Positions 1 to 9,005 of a stretch of 64,000 nucleotides of DNA are shown piece after piece. The stretch is taken from positions 62,001 through 126,000 of the forward strand of contig CAZMNW010000069.1 of the NCBI GenBank assembly GCA_964567755.1. Reading direction: 5' to 3'. Source of the DNA: DASRJW01 sp964567755 (GTDB lineage: Bacteria; Krumholzibacteriota; Krumholzibacteriia; G020349025). The notes beneath the pieces are model-generated. The model was given only the letters and a program-made list of their open reading frames with translations, searched no databases and was not told the origin of the DNA. The translations under genes and the position numbers were made by a program. Numbering within the stretch: the stretch's first letter is position 1; each line of letters opens with the position of its first letter.

Positions 1-773
1 AACGTGTGCAAGCGTTGGGTGGCGCCAAGAATCACCTCGTGGTCATGCCCGATGCCGATCTCGAGCAGACCGCCGACGCCCTCTTGGGCTCGGCATTCGG
101 TTCCGCCGGCGAGCGTTGCATGGCGATCTCGGTGGCCGTCGCCGTCGGCGACGCGGTAGCAGACGAGTTGGTCGCCAAGCTCAAGCCGCGAATCGAAGGC
201 TTGCGCATCGGTCCATACACCGACCCCAAGGCCGAGATGGGTCCGCTTGTGACCGGAGCACATCGCGACAAAGTGAAGGGTTACGTGGATGCCGGCGTGA
301 CCGAGGGCGCGAACCTCGTCGTCGATGGACGCAAGTTCCGCATCCCAGGGCACGAAGGCGGCTTTTTCCTCGGCGGCTGCCTCTTCGACCGTGTGACGCC
401 ATCCATGCGCATCTACAAGGAAGAGATCTTCGGACCCGTGCTGTGTGTCGTCCGCGCCGCGAGCTACGAGGACGCACTGCGCTTGGTGAACGAGCACGAA
501 TACGGCAACGGAGTGGCGATCTTCACGCGCGACGGTGAGACCGCGCGCGACTTTGCGGCCCGGGTCAAGATCGGCATGGTGGGCGTCAACGTGTCCATCC
601 CCGTACCGACCGCCTATCACAGCTTCGGGGGTTGGAAACGCTCGCTCTTCGGCGATCACCACATGCACGGGCCCGAGGGTGTGCGCTTTTACACCCGTCT
701 CAAGACCGTGACCTCACGCTGGCTCTCCGGCATGCGCCAGGGTCCGGATCTTTCTTTCCCGCAGACGCGATAG
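1..773 (+). CDS. mmsA: Methylmalonate-semialdehyde dehydrogenase (CoA-acylating), 3' part
   Basis: This is the C-terminal half of a CoA-acylating aldehyde dehydrogenase; the gene begins before the window. Family role: NAD-dependent oxidation of methylmalonate or malonate semialdehyde to propionyl- or acetyl-CoA in valine and inositol breakdown. Visible are the junction VQALGGAKNH, the nucleophile motif GSAGERCMAIS with the catalytic Cys codon at 117-119, the conserved Glu-Glu-Ile-Phe-Gly-Pro stretch (KEEIFGPVLCVV), and a C-terminal SFGGWKRSLFGD typical of MmsA. About 255 residues are present of a usual length near 490-500. The GTG at 6 is an internal Val codon, not a start. The reading frame is intact to the TAG at 771-773. 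Close relatives among other aldehyde dehydrogenases are possible, but the ERCMA motif favours MmsA. Confidence 0.93.
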   Translation, partial: RVQALGGAKNHLVVMPDADLEQTADALLGSAFGSAGERCMAISVAVAVGDAVADELVAKLKPRIEGLRIGPYTDPKAEMGPLVTGAHRDKVKGYVDAGVTEGANLVVDGRKFRIPGHEGGFFLGGCLFDRVTPSMRIYKEEIFGPVLCVVRAASYEDALRLVNEHEYGNGVAIFTRDGETARDFAARVKIGMVGVNVSIPVPTAYHSFGGWKRSLFGDHHMHGPEGVRFYTRLKTVTSRWLSGMRQGPDLSFPQTR

Positions 774-779
774 GAACGC

Positions 780-1799
780 ATGCACCGCCCCCGTGGCCGG
801 AGAGAATTGCCGCCGGTGCGTGGTGTCAATTCCTGCCGGTGGGATGCTGGGAACAAACTCGTCACCTGCATCGGCCTCGCAGTCTTGGCTTTGCACCTCG
901 GCGGCTCGGTTCGTGCACAAGACGCGAAGAGCGATTCGGTGACGCCGATCCCAGAAGCGCATTCGCTCCTCGGTCGGCCGCTCTTCCCCATGGCTCTCGC
1001 ACCGGAGGAGCGTGCAAAGCTCCAATCCAACTTGGATGCCGCATTGGCAGCGCTCGCCGCGGATCCCGACGACCCGGAGAAGGTGATCTGGGCCGGCCGG
1101 CGCCTGGCGTACCTCGGACGCTATCGCGACGCCATCGCCATGTATACGCGCGGCCTCGAGCGCTGGCCCGAATCGTTCAAACTGCTGCGACATCGGGGGC
1201 ACCGCTGGATCACGTTGCGCGAGTTCGACCGCGCCATCGTCGACTTGGAGAAAGCAGCGGGCATCATTCGGTCGCGACCCGACGAAGTCGAACCAGACGG
1301 AGCGCCCAACCCGTTCAACATCCCGCGCAGTACTTCGCATTCCAACATCTGGTATCACCTGGGGCTCGCTTACTACTTGCAGGGCGACTTCGCCAACGCC
1401 GCCCGCTGCTACCGCGAGTGCCTGAGGTTCTCGACCAACGACGACATGTTGTGTGCAACGAGCGATTGGCTCTACATGACATGCCGGCGTCTGGGGCAGA
1501 GCGACGCCGCCCGCGCGGTTCTCGAACCCATCCGCGCCGAGATGGAGATTTTCGAGAACCACGCCTATCACCGGCGATTGCGCATGTACAAGGGCGAGAT
1601 CCCGCCGAACTCGCTGTTGTCGACAACCGAGGCCACCGATCTCGACATCGCCACTCAGGGCTACGGCGTCGGCAACTGGTTCCTGTGCAACGGCGACACG
1701 GTGAAGGCGACAGCGATCTTCCAGCGTGTCCTCACCGGACCCTACTGGCCAGCCTTCGGCACCATCGCCGCCGAAGCCGATCGCGTACGCTTGCCGTGA
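780..1799 (+). CDS. Secreted TPR-repeat protein
   Basis: This 339-residue protein has a hydrophobic stretch (VTCIGLAVLALHLGGSVRAQ, about residues 28-47) that looks like a signal peptide with cleavage after Ala-Gln. Tetratricopeptide-like helical repeats follow: residues about 80-160 read as paired helices ending in YRDAIAMYTRGLERWPESF, and another pair lies around WYHLGLAYYLQGDFANAARCY. Such repeats usually mediate protein-protein contacts in the periplasm. The specific partner is unknown. The start at 780 is preceded by AGGA, overlapping the mmsA stop region, so the gene may be read through from mmsA. No catalytic motif was seen. Confidence 0.8.
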   Translation: MHRPRGRRELPPVRGVNSCRWDAGNKLVTCIGLAVLALHLGGSVRAQDAKSDSVTPIPEAHSLLGRPLFPMALAPEERAKLQSNLDAALAALAADPDDPEKVIWAGRRLAYLGRYRDAIAMYTRGLERWPESFKLLRHRGHRWITLREFDRAIVDLEKAAGIIRSRPDEVEPDGAPNPFNIPRSTSHSNIWYHLGLAYYLQGDFANAARCYRECLRFSTNDDMLCATSDWLYMTCRRLGQSDAARAVLEPIRAEMEIFENHAYHRRLRMYKGEIPPNSLLSTTEATDLDIATQGYGVGNWFLCNGDTVKATAIFQRVLTGPYWPAFGTIAAEADRVRLP

Positions 1800-2079
1800 C
1801 CCCCGCATTCCGTGCCGGAGCGCGACACGCTGCAAATGTATTGCCGGCAATGCGAACGCTTGCTATTGTGCTCACGCCGGACAGTGAGGCCGGGCTGAAA
1901 TATCTCTGCACAGGCTTGAAACAGTTCCACGCACGAAGCGCGCCCGCTCGCCGGCCCCGGAAACTGTGAGTCCCAAGCCGACTCGGTTGTCGATGACCGG
2001 AAGAGGAAGGACAACTCTCCGGTCATCCACCAACCACCGGGGTGACGCCCGGGAACTCGCTTCATTGGATCGGTCGATC

Positions 2080-3018
2080 ATGGAAGGCACGGCGAGGTCG
2101 GCGCGGTGGATGCGTTTGGTACTCTTCACACTCGCGCCGCTCTTGGGACTGACGTTGCTTTGCGGTCCTGCCGCCACCCAGGAGCTCGAGCCGCGCGTGT
2201 ACTCTCCCAGCCCCGTCGGCGCGAACTTCCTCGTTCTCGGAGGCGGGCGCTCGACCGGCGGGGTCACCTTCGATCCCTCCATTCCATTCACCAACGTACA
2301 CGCGGAATTGACATCCTTCTCGCTCGGATACGCGCGTACATTTGGCCTCTTTGGCCGGTCCGTCAGCGCTGGCATTCTCCAGCCCTTCGTCTGGGGCACC
2401 GTCTCGGGCGATATCTTCGAGCAGTCCCGCAGCGTCGATCGCTCGGGCGTGGGCGACACCCGGCTCCGCTTCGGGATCAACCTCCTCGGCGGCCCGGCGC
2501 TCACCCCGGCCGACTTCGCGAAGCGGCGGCCGGGACGCGCGCTGGGAACGAGCGTCATCGTGGTCATTCCCACGGGCCAGTACTATTCCGACAAGCTCAT
2601 CAACATCGGCACGAACCGGTGGGCGTTCAGACCGGAAGTGGGGTTCTCGCAGCCCGTGCGGCGGTGGTCCTTCGAGGCGTACGCAGCCGCGTGGCTCTTC
2701 ACCGACAATGACGATTTCTTCGGCGGGCAAGTTCGTGAACAAGAGCCCATCGGCGCTTTTCAAGGACATGTCAGCTACACGTTCAAGCCACGTCTGTGGT
2801 TGGCCGGCGACGCGACCTTCTATACCGGCGGCCGTACGACGGTGGACGCGACCAAAAATGCGGACTACCAGGCGAACTCACGCTTCGGAGTCACCTTCTC
2901 CGCCCCCGTCGGACGGCGCAACTCGGTCAAGGTGTCGTGGACGACCGGTGGGACCACACGGGTCGGGGGATCGTTCGACACCATCGCCGCCGCCTGGCAG
3001 TTCCTCTGGTTCGACTGA
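2080..3018 (+). CDS. Predicted outer-membrane beta-barrel (transporter/MetA-pathway phenol-degradation-like)
   Basis: This predicted 312-residue protein carries a signal peptide (hydrophobic MRLVLFTLAPLLGLTLLCG, then Ala-Ala-Thr-Gln). Alternating aromatic/hydrophobic beta strands follow and end in AAAWQFLWFD, a C-terminal aromatic pattern suited to BAM insertion. The strand pattern, with GVGDTRLRFGINLLG, VVIPTGQYYSDKLINIG and FRPEVGFS, resembles the family annotated as transporter/phenol-MetA pathway barrels, whose substrates are mostly unknown. The frame is open from 1966, but the first 38 residues look non-coding, so the ATG at 2080 is preferred; the ATG at 2110 would give the leanest signal peptide. 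About 280 nt separate it from the upstream gene. Confidence 0.75.
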   Translation: MEGTARSARWMRLVLFTLAPLLGLTLLCGPAATQELEPRVYSPSPVGANFLVLGGGRSTGGVTFDPSIPFTNVHAELTSFSLGYARTFGLFGRSVSAGILQPFVWGTVSGDIFEQSRSVDRSGVGDTRLRFGINLLGGPALTPADFAKRRPGRALGTSVIVVIPTGQYYSDKLINIGTNRWAFRPEVGFSQPVRRWSFEAYAAAWLFTDNDDFFGGQVREQEPIGAFQGHVSYTFKPRLWLAGDATFYTGGRTTVDATKNADYQANSRFGVTFSAPVGRRNSVKVSWTTGGTTRVGGSFDTIAAAWQFLWFD

Positions 3019-3301
3019 GTCGGTTTGTTCCCTGAAGGACAATGGTCATAGCGGCCTGCCGGGAAACGGAAGCTGCTTCCTGCAGCGTTCGAGAAGTTCA
3101 CACCGACCGTCTCCACGAGTGACACTCGGCAGATCGCTAATGCTGTTCAATGACGCGATGGGTCTGGGCACATCCGATGCAGGTGGGCGTGCGCCAGGGC
3201 GCAAGACGACGGCAGTCGGACTCGTGGCTCGCGAAGGAGCCCGATGACGTCCGCGAGAAGTGAGCGCCTGCCGCACTTCGCGACGAGAAGGGAGAGACCG
3301 A

Positions 3302-3658
3302 ATGCCGCAAGACGACAATTGGGCACCCATGCCGCCCACGGATGCGGAGTGGTACGCGATTCGGGACCGTTCGTGCTGCGAGGCGGCGGCTTGCACCGCG
3401 CGCGTCAAGCCTCGGAGCGGAGCCAGCGACCGCACGGCCGATGCCACGGCTGAGCTGCGGGATCGCCTCAACCTTTGCAAATATCACTATCAAGCGATCA
3501 CGGATGGCATCGTCGGATGCTGGGGTGAACCACCACTCGATGTTCTCTGGCGCCTAGGACCCGGCAGTCTCGCCACCTGGTACCGAAACGAGACGCGCCT
3601 TTCGAAACGTGAAGTCGAGCAGTGGTTCCGCGATCACCCCCATTGCTCGAGAAAGTGA
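3302..3658 (+). CDS. Small Cys/His-rich hypothetical protein
   Basis: I do not recognise a named family. The 118-residue product starts at the ATG at 3302, with GGGAGAG about 6 nt upstream; the frame is open from 3260 but that part looks non-coding. It contains an N-proximal cluster CCEAAAC (about residues 25-31) and, some 40 residues later, LCKYHYQAI. This spacing is suggestive of a small zinc-binding treble-clef-like fold. The C-terminal half is Trp/Arg-rich (DVLWRLGPGSLATWY, VEQWFRDHPHCSRK) and predicted helical. It stands alone between two secreted-protein genes. A metal-binding role is inferred from residues only. Confidence 0.6.
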   Translation: MPQDDNWAPMPPTDAEWYAIRDRSCCEAAACTARVKPRSGASDRTADATAELRDRLNLCKYHYQAITDGIVGCWGEPPLDVLWRLGPGSLATWYRNETRLSKREVEQWFRDHPHCSRK

Positions 3659-3870
3659 ACGTTTGCCTCGATTCGAGTTCGCTCGCCCGGTCACCGAAGG
3701 GGCCGCCGGGCCAAGGAAATGGTCACGGTGTGGATCATCATGGCCGGAGAGGCCGTGCTGCGACTCGTAACGGCCTTTCCACGGACCTCCTTGCCGTGCG
3801 CCGGTTTGAACGCACTGCCTGAAAACTCAGCCTCAGACCGTGGTTCCCCGCTCGAGCAATCGACCTCACA

Positions 3871-5121
3871 TTACTTCTTGGCCGCGACCTCGTAGGCGAT
3901 GAGCTTGACGGGCTCGGCTTGCACGGCCTCGCCGTCGGCCGCAGTTGTCCCGCCGCCGAAGTTCGCCATGACCGCACCGAAGAGATCGGTGACTTGGTAG
4001 ACGCGGTCGCCGACGAAGAAGATGCCGTCCTCGACCGGATCGCCATCGAGAACGAGGTGTGCGCGGCGCGCATAGCGGCCCTGCTTGTCGTACACGTCGA
4101 AGCTGGCGAAGACACCCGGCTTGCCTTCCCACATGCCGCGCGCCGACAGGATCCAAAGGCTACCGTCGTCCCGGAAGAAGATCTGGGCCACGGCGGAATG
4201 GGTGTCGCTCACTTCGAAGGTGGATCGGGGGTTCCAGCGCGTAATGGCGTCGTAGAGCTTCTGATAGCGCTTCTTGGCCTCGCTCGTGCGCGCGAGCGGC
4301 GCGTACTGCGGTCGTTCGATGACGCGATCGACGCTGCCATCCGCGTTCCACACCGTGATTTGGTAATCGTCGAAGGCGAGCGCCGCGGCAACGCGACCAT
4401 CCGGCGCCAATGCCCACCGGCGCTGGAAGTTGCTGAAACTCTTCTCGATGAACTTCATGCCGCCGAAGCGCGTTTCGGCCTTTTCCTCGTGGTAGCGCAC
4501 CGTGGGCTTGCCATGTTGATCGAACGCCTCGAGGTAGCTCAGCTGCACCTGCTGGCCGCCCTGCATCTGTTGTTGTGCTCCTGCCAGAACGACGCGATCC
4601 GCTAGGCCGCGGCCGACGAACACGAGCTGGAAACCGCCGCCTTCGACCTCGGGAAGCGGGAAGTTGCCGGCGGGAGTGCCGTCGGTCGCAAGGTGCACGA
4701 TCTTGCCCGGGAAGATCTGCACGACCCCGAGCGTCCCGCCCGGTCCGAGGTACATGTCCGCAGCATTGCGAAACTCTCCCGGCCCTTCACCCTCGCGCCC
4801 AATCTTGCGCAGGTGCTCACCCTGCGGCGAGAACACATGGATCTCGGAAAGTTGGCCGTCGAGCAGATAGATGTTGCCCTGGCCGTCGCGCACGAGCTGG
4901 GAAACCATGCCGAAGAGGATGTCGTCGTCCTCGCCGCCGCGTTGCCAGAGTTCCTTGGCGTGGAGCGTGACCTCTTCCACCGGAGTCTCGGGATTCACGA
5001 TGTGGCGTATGCCGTCGCGAACGACTTCTTCGCCCTTCCATGCGTCAGCGGCTCCCGTCGTGAAGATGGCTCCGCCGAGAAACGCGATCCCAACGGCGAA
5101 CAGACTGCATCGGGCGTTCAC
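3871..5121 (-). CDS. Secreted six-bladed beta-propeller protein
   Basis: This 416-residue protein begins with a signal peptide (hydrophobic FAVGIAFLGGAIFTTGAADA). Repeated propeller blades follow, as in NHL/6-bladed families: LVRDGQGNIYLLDGQLSEIH, then KIGREGEGPGEFRNAADM, a signature of the bacterial 6-bladed group, and later WALAPDGRVAAALAFDDYQI and IFFRDDGSLWILSARG. Such proteins are extracytoplasmic binding scaffolds; no enzymatic residues can be assigned. The start is GTG at 5121, with GGAGGGAA 5 nt upstream. It is divergent from the SirB1-like gene at 5247, so promoters for both must lie in the 125 nt between them. Confidence 0.8.
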   Translation of the reverse strand: MNARCSLFAVGIAFLGGAIFTTGAADAWKGEEVVRDGIRHIVNPETPVEEVTLHAKELWQRGGEDDDILFGMVSQLVRDGQGNIYLLDGQLSEIHVFSPQGEHLRKIGREGEGPGEFRNAADMYLGPGGTLGVVQIFPGKIVHLATDGTPAGNFPLPEVEGGGFQLVFVGRGLADRVVLAGAQQQMQGGQQVQLSYLEAFDQHGKPTVRYHEEKAETRFGGMKFIEKSFSNFQRRWALAPDGRVAAALAFDDYQITVWNADGSVDRVIERPQYAPLARTSEAKKRYQKLYDAITRWNPRSTFEVSDTHSAVAQIFFRDDGSLWILSARGMWEGKPGVFASFDVYDKQGRYARRAHLVLDGDPVEDGIFFVGDRVYQVTDLFGAVMANFGGGTTAADGEAVQAEPVKLIAYEVAAKK

Positions 5122-5246
5122 GAGTTCCCTCCCCTTCGTCCATGGCGAGTGACGGCATTATACGCGCCGGCTGGCCATCGGGTTGCATCCGACCGCTCTC
5201 TTTACCTCCTTGGTCACACCGAACCTCGAGCGAGTACAATGCGCGC

Positions 5247-6086
5247 ATGCCCCCCGATCGCGACATGGATCCAAGCCGCGAAGACGTCCCGCTTCGCGAT
5301 GTCGTCGTTGCCGGGCACTTGCTGTGCTCACTCGAAACCGCCGCCCTGCATCTCGCGCGTCAGGAATACCCCGATCTCGACGTCGGCCATTGGATCTCGA
5401 GGCTCGATGCAATCGCCGCGAGCGTGCGGCCGCGGCTCTCGGGCGCACCCGACCCACCCGAGATCCTCGGCATGCTGAACGATGTCATTTTCCGCGACCT
5501 CGAGTTTCGCGGCAATCACGAGGACTATTACTCGCCGCAGAACAGCTTCCTGAACGATGTGATCGAGCGCCGTCTCGGCATTCCGATCACGCTCGCCACG
5601 GTGTACATGGCGGTGGCGCGCCGCGTCGGCCTCGAGCTGCAAGGAACCGGCTTCCCTGGACACTTCCTGGTCCGCCATACGCGACCCGGCTGGCCGATCC
5701 TCGTCGATTGCTTCCACGCTGGTCGCATCATGACCGAAGAGGAATGTCGCGCGCGTCTGCACGCCATGGGTTGGCCGACGTGGGATCCGCGTTTCGTCGA
5801 GCCGGTGGCTGCGGAAACCATACTGCGTCGCATGCTGAACAATTTGAAGGCCATCTATCTCGAGCGGCATGACTGGGAACGCCTGCGCCGAACAGTGCTT
5901 CAGATTCTCATCGTCGCTCCCGATGACCACGACGAGCGCTACACCTTGGGGCTTGCGCTCGCGGGTGTCGGTCGCCTCCGCGCCGCAATCGCCGAGCTGG
6001 AGCGCTTCCTTGCCCAGCGCCCGGGCGCACCCAACCGAGACGCGGTGGAGCGCATGCTGCGAGCTCTCCGCGACCGCCTGGGCTGA
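5247..6086 (+). CDS. SirB1 family transglutaminase-like/TPR protein
   Basis: This 279-residue protein has a transglutaminase-like core of the SirB1 type (about residues 85-170) with the hallmark run NSFLNDVIERRLGIPITLA and then GFPGHFLVRH. A C-terminal TPR-like segment follows (about residues 200-275: LNNLKAIYLERHDWERLRRT, then a repeat ending LERFLAQRPGAP). Many family members lack a complete Cys-His-Asp triad and are thought to bind proteins or be inactive transglutaminases. In this one the usual Cys position is Ser (NSF). The biological role of SirB1 is unsettled. The start at 5247 (MPPDRDMD) is chosen because the residues encoded upstream in the same frame look random. Confidence 0.85.
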   Translation: MPPDRDMDPSREDVPLRDVVVAGHLLCSLETAALHLARQEYPDLDVGHWISRLDAIAASVRPRLSGAPDPPEILGMLNDVIFRDLEFRGNHEDYYSPQNSFLNDVIERRLGIPITLATVYMAVARRVGLELQGTGFPGHFLVRHTRPGWPILVDCFHAGRIMTEEECRARLHAMGWPTWDPRFVEPVAAETILRRMLNNLKAIYLERHDWERLRRTVLQILIVAPDDHDERYTLGLALAGVGRLRAAIAELERFLAQRPGAPNRDAVERMLRALRDRLG

Positions 6087-6558
6087 GCGCGGCGGTAGGG
6101 GACCGGGCTGAGCCGCTCGAGGATTGGTGTGTCGGGTCTCGGCGACGGCCATTCTCTTGCTCGCTGCCAGCGCGTCGGTCGGGGGGTTGCTCTCCGTACA
6201 CCCGTGGTGACAGAATCATCGGAGTCCCCAGTTCATCGACTCGTGGTCGCCGCCATGCCGCCCTAGACTAGATGGGCCGGCGGCGGCACCCCCGGGCGCA
6301 CCAGTTGGATCGCGAGCTACCATGGCCGAAAGAATGCTTCTCGAATCCGTGAAGAACGCGTGTGGAAATTTCCTGACAGATGAATGGCGAAAGCCCAAGT
6401 TGCACCGACAACAGTCTCTGCTTGCTCCGTTCGCAGGCTCTGCGTATTTTCCGCGCTACCTCGCGCCAGAATCGCGCGGGAAAATACTCGTGCAGCGTGA
6501 TCACCGCTTTCGGGTGGCGCTGCTGTTCGCCAGGGCGTCGTGTGGTGAGGTGGATGGG
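6087..6558. other. Intergenic region (472 nt) upstream of the D,D-carboxypeptidase
   Basis: No coding signal was seen on either strand. The frame of the downstream gene stays open back to 6322, but its codon use there is not that of a gene and it carries no homology I recognise. The right half (about 6330-6550) is less GC-rich than its surroundings. It contains the long inverted repeat described separately, so it probably holds the promoter and a regulatory element for the gene at 6559. Confidence 0.6.
6444..6487. repeat. Long imperfect inverted repeat (13/14-nt arms)
   Basis: The left arm 6444-6456 (GTATTTTCCGCGC) and right arm 6474-6487 (GCGCGGGAAAATAC) are complementary over their full length apart from one bulged base. 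They are separated by a 17-nt spacer. The element is symmetrical and lacks a T-tract after the stem, so it is not a normal intrinsic terminator. It sits 71 nt before the carboxypeptidase start and could be an operator or a 5'-UTR hairpin. The function is inferred from position. Confidence 0.7.
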
Positions 6559-7425
6559 ATGGCGATCCGGGGGAGTTTCATGCGTTATTCGTGCGCGGCC
6601 GCGATCGCCGCGCTCGTGCTTTCGGGACTCGCGGGCGCGAGCTCCGCACAAGTCGTCGCTCGTGCTGCGGTGGTCATCGATTCCGAGACCGGTCGCACGC
6701 TCTACGCCAAGAATCCCGATCTCCGCATGTATCCGGCCAGCACTACCAAGGTGATGACCGCGATTCTCGCGATCGAGAGCGGGCGGATGGATGAGATGAT
6801 CACCATCCGTCAGAGCGACGTGCGGGTGCAACCGAGCATCATCGGTCTCGTCCCGGGCGAACGCATCGCCTTGCGAGATCTCGTCTACGGACTCATGTTG
6901 CGCTCAGGCAACGACGCCGCGCGGGCCGTCGCCCGCCATCTCGCCGGCTCCGAAGCGCAGTTCGCCGTCTTGATGAACACCAAGGCGCTCAAGCTGGGTT
7001 GCACGTCGACGCACTTCACCAATCCGCACGGCCTGCCTAATCCGAAGCACTACACCTCGGCGCGCGACCTCGGGCGGATCATGCGCTATGCCATGCGCAA
7101 TCCCGAGTTCCGTACCGTGACGGGCGCCAAGCTCTACCATTCCACCAGCTCGATTCGCGCCCGCGATTTCTACAACAAGAACAAGCTGCTGCGGTTGTAC
7201 AAGGGCGCCATCGGCGGCAAGCCCGGGTACACGCGCGCCGCGCAACAAACGCTCGTCGCCAGCGCCAGCCGCGCCGGGCACGAGCTCGTGGTCGTGTGTC
7301 TTGCAAGCCGCGGCCGCGCCTTGTGGAGCGACGCCTCGCGCCTGCTCGACCTTGGCTTCACCCGCGTCGCCGCAGGCACGGACGTGGGCGGGATCTCGAC
7401 CTCCACCGCCGTCGGCAGCTACTGA
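6559..7425 (+). CDS. D-alanyl-D-alanine carboxypeptidase (peptidase S11, DacF/PBP5-like)
   Basis: This 288-residue periplasmic penicillin-binding protein is expected to trim the terminal D-Ala from peptidoglycan pentapeptides. A signal peptide (SCAAAIAALVLSGLAGASSAQ) is followed by the S11 core: SxxK in YPASTTKVMTA (nucleophile Ser and general-base Lys), SGN in LRSGNDAA, and the third motif as KPG in IGGKPGYTRAA, where KTG is usual. It is shorter than PBP5 because the C-terminal beta domain and amphipathic anchor are missing. Two starts are good: ATG 6559 (GAGGTGG upstream) and ATG 6580 (GGGGGAG upstream). Both leave a functional signal peptide. A strong inverted repeat lies in the upstream region. 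Confidence 0.9.
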   Translation: MAIRGSFMRYSCAAAIAALVLSGLAGASSAQVVARAAVVIDSETGRTLYAKNPDLRMYPASTTKVMTAILAIESGRMDEMITIRQSDVRVQPSIIGLVPGERIALRDLVYGLMLRSGNDAARAVARHLAGSEAQFAVLMNTKALKLGCTSTHFTNPHGLPNPKHYTSARDLGRIMRYAMRNPEFRTVTGAKLYHSTSSIRARDFYNKNKLLRLYKGAIGGKPGYTRAAQQTLVASASRAGHELVVVCLASRGRALWSDASRLLDLGFTRVAAGTDVGGISTSTAVGSY

Positions 7426-7464
7426 GCGTTTCCGCGCGGCCAGAGTTCGAGTAAGCTAGGGCAC

Positions 7465-8868
7465 ATGAAGATCCAGTTCCTCGGTGCGGCACGACAGGTG
7501 ACGGGATCGTGCTACTGCGTCGAGGCCGCTGGCCGGCGCGTCCTCGTCGACTGCGGTCTGTTCCAGGAACGCGAGCACCAGAGGCGCAACTGGGATCCGC
7601 TGCCTGTCGATCCGCGCTCGATCGACGCCGTCCTGCTCACGCATGCGCATCTCGACCACTCCGGCCGTCTCCCGCGCTTGGTCAAGCAGGGATTCCGCGG
7701 CCAGGTGCTGACGACGGAACCAACGGTGGAGCTGGCCGAGCTGGTCATGCAGGACTCGGCGCGCTTGCAACAAGAAGACGTGGCCTTCAAGCACAAGCGC
7801 CATGCGCAGGAAGGCCGCACGAGCCCGCATCCGTACGAACCGCTTTACAGCGTCGCGGACGTCGAGCAAACCATGTCTCTCATGAAGGGCGTGCGCTACG
7901 AGGAAGCGATCGCGCTCGGCGAGGGACTCTCGGTCCGCTTCCTCGATGCCGGGCACATCCTGGGATCGGCGATGGTCGAGATCACGGCGAGTGTCGATGG
8001 CTCCGTGCGTCGCTTGCTGTTCTCCGGCGACATGGGCCAGCCGAACCGCCCGATCGTCAACGATCCCACCGTGGTCGAATCGGCAGACTATGTGGTTCTG
8101 GAATCGACGTATGGCATCCGCGATCACGAGCGTTCGCAGGATATCACCGACCAGCTGGCGACCATCATCGAGGACACGCTGCATCGCGGCGGCAACGTAA
8201 TCATCCCGACCTTCGCCATCGAGCGGGCGCAAGAAGTGCTCTTGCACTTGGGCGAGCTCATCCAAGCCAAGCGCATCCCCGGAATGTTCGTTTTCCTCGA
8301 CAGTCCGATGGCTGTCAACGTTCTCGACATCTACCGCGAGTACTCCCAATACATGGACGCCGAGACCCGGAAGATCTTCGAGACCAAGTCGATGCGCCAA
8401 CTGGGTGAGCATTGGATTCGCTTGGTGCGTTCCCGGCGCGAATCCCAGGCGATCAACAACATTCGCGGCACGTGCATCATCATGGCGGGCTCCGGCATGT
8501 GCACGGGTGGAAGAATCAAACATCATCTGGTGCACAACATCGGTCGGCCGGGCTCGACGATCGTTTTCGTCGGCTACCAGGCGGCCGGGACACTGGGACG
8601 CGAGATCCTGGACGGCGCGAAGGAAGTGCGCCTCTTCGGAGAAATGCACCGCGTGCGAGCGGAAGTACGGCAGATCCACGGTCTGTCGGCGCATGCGGGC
8701 CGTTCCGACCTCCTGCAATGGCTCTCCCATTTCAAAAAGCCGCCGCGACGCCTCATCGTCACCCATGGCGAGGAAAAGTCGGCCCTGGCGTTGGCCGACG
8801 AAGTGCGCCGAACGATGGGCTGGGACGTCGTCGTGCCGCAATACATGGACGAAATCGTGCTCGAGTGA
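7465..8868 (+). CDS. MBL-fold/beta-CASP RNA-processing nuclease
   Basis: The 467-residue protein has an N-terminal metallo-beta-lactamase domain with the zinc motif HAHLDHSG (about residues 60-67). Further metal-ligand motifs include DAGHILGSA and FSGDMG. A beta-CASP domain follows (MAGSGMCTGGRI and GYQAAGTLGREILDGA), and a C-terminal IHGLSAHAGRSDLLQW supplies the last histidines. This arrangement is that of the Ysh1/CPSF-like bacterial MBL exonuclease/endonuclease family (COG1236) that processes RNA. The length agrees with the family (about 450-470). It starts at the ATG at 7465 with a short AGGG upstream. It is probably monocistronic, since 136 nt separate it from gnd. Confidence 0.93.
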   Translation: MKIQFLGAARQVTGSCYCVEAAGRRVLVDCGLFQEREHQRRNWDPLPVDPRSIDAVLLTHAHLDHSGRLPRLVKQGFRGQVLTTEPTVELAELVMQDSARLQQEDVAFKHKRHAQEGRTSPHPYEPLYSVADVEQTMSLMKGVRYEEAIALGEGLSVRFLDAGHILGSAMVEITASVDGSVRRLLFSGDMGQPNRPIVNDPTVVESADYVVLESTYGIRDHERSQDITDQLATIIEDTLHRGGNVIIPTFAIERAQEVLLHLGELIQAKRIPGMFVFLDSPMAVNVLDIYREYSQYMDAETRKIFETKSMRQLGEHWIRLVRSRRESQAINNIRGTCIIMAGSGMCTGGRIKHHLVHNIGRPGSTIVFVGYQAAGTLGREILDGAKEVRLFGEMHRVRAEVRQIHGLSAHAGRSDLLQWLSHFKKPPRRLIVTHGEEKSALALADEVRRTMGWDVVVPQYMDEIVLE

Positions 8869-9005
8869 TGCGGCTCGATGGACCTGCCGCAGCCGTGATA
8901 CCTCTCCGACTGCCCTGACGGCCCGGAGTCTCCATCCCTGCGTATCTTGCGGCGCGTCGCCTTCCTGTCCATAATCCGGCGGCACTCCGAGGAGGCGCGA
9001 TTTCC

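Noticed and set aside
632..1969. 445-codon plus-strand frame crossing the mmsA end and the TPR gene
   Set aside because: Arg/Pro/His-rich translation, overlaps two better-supported frames, no domain.
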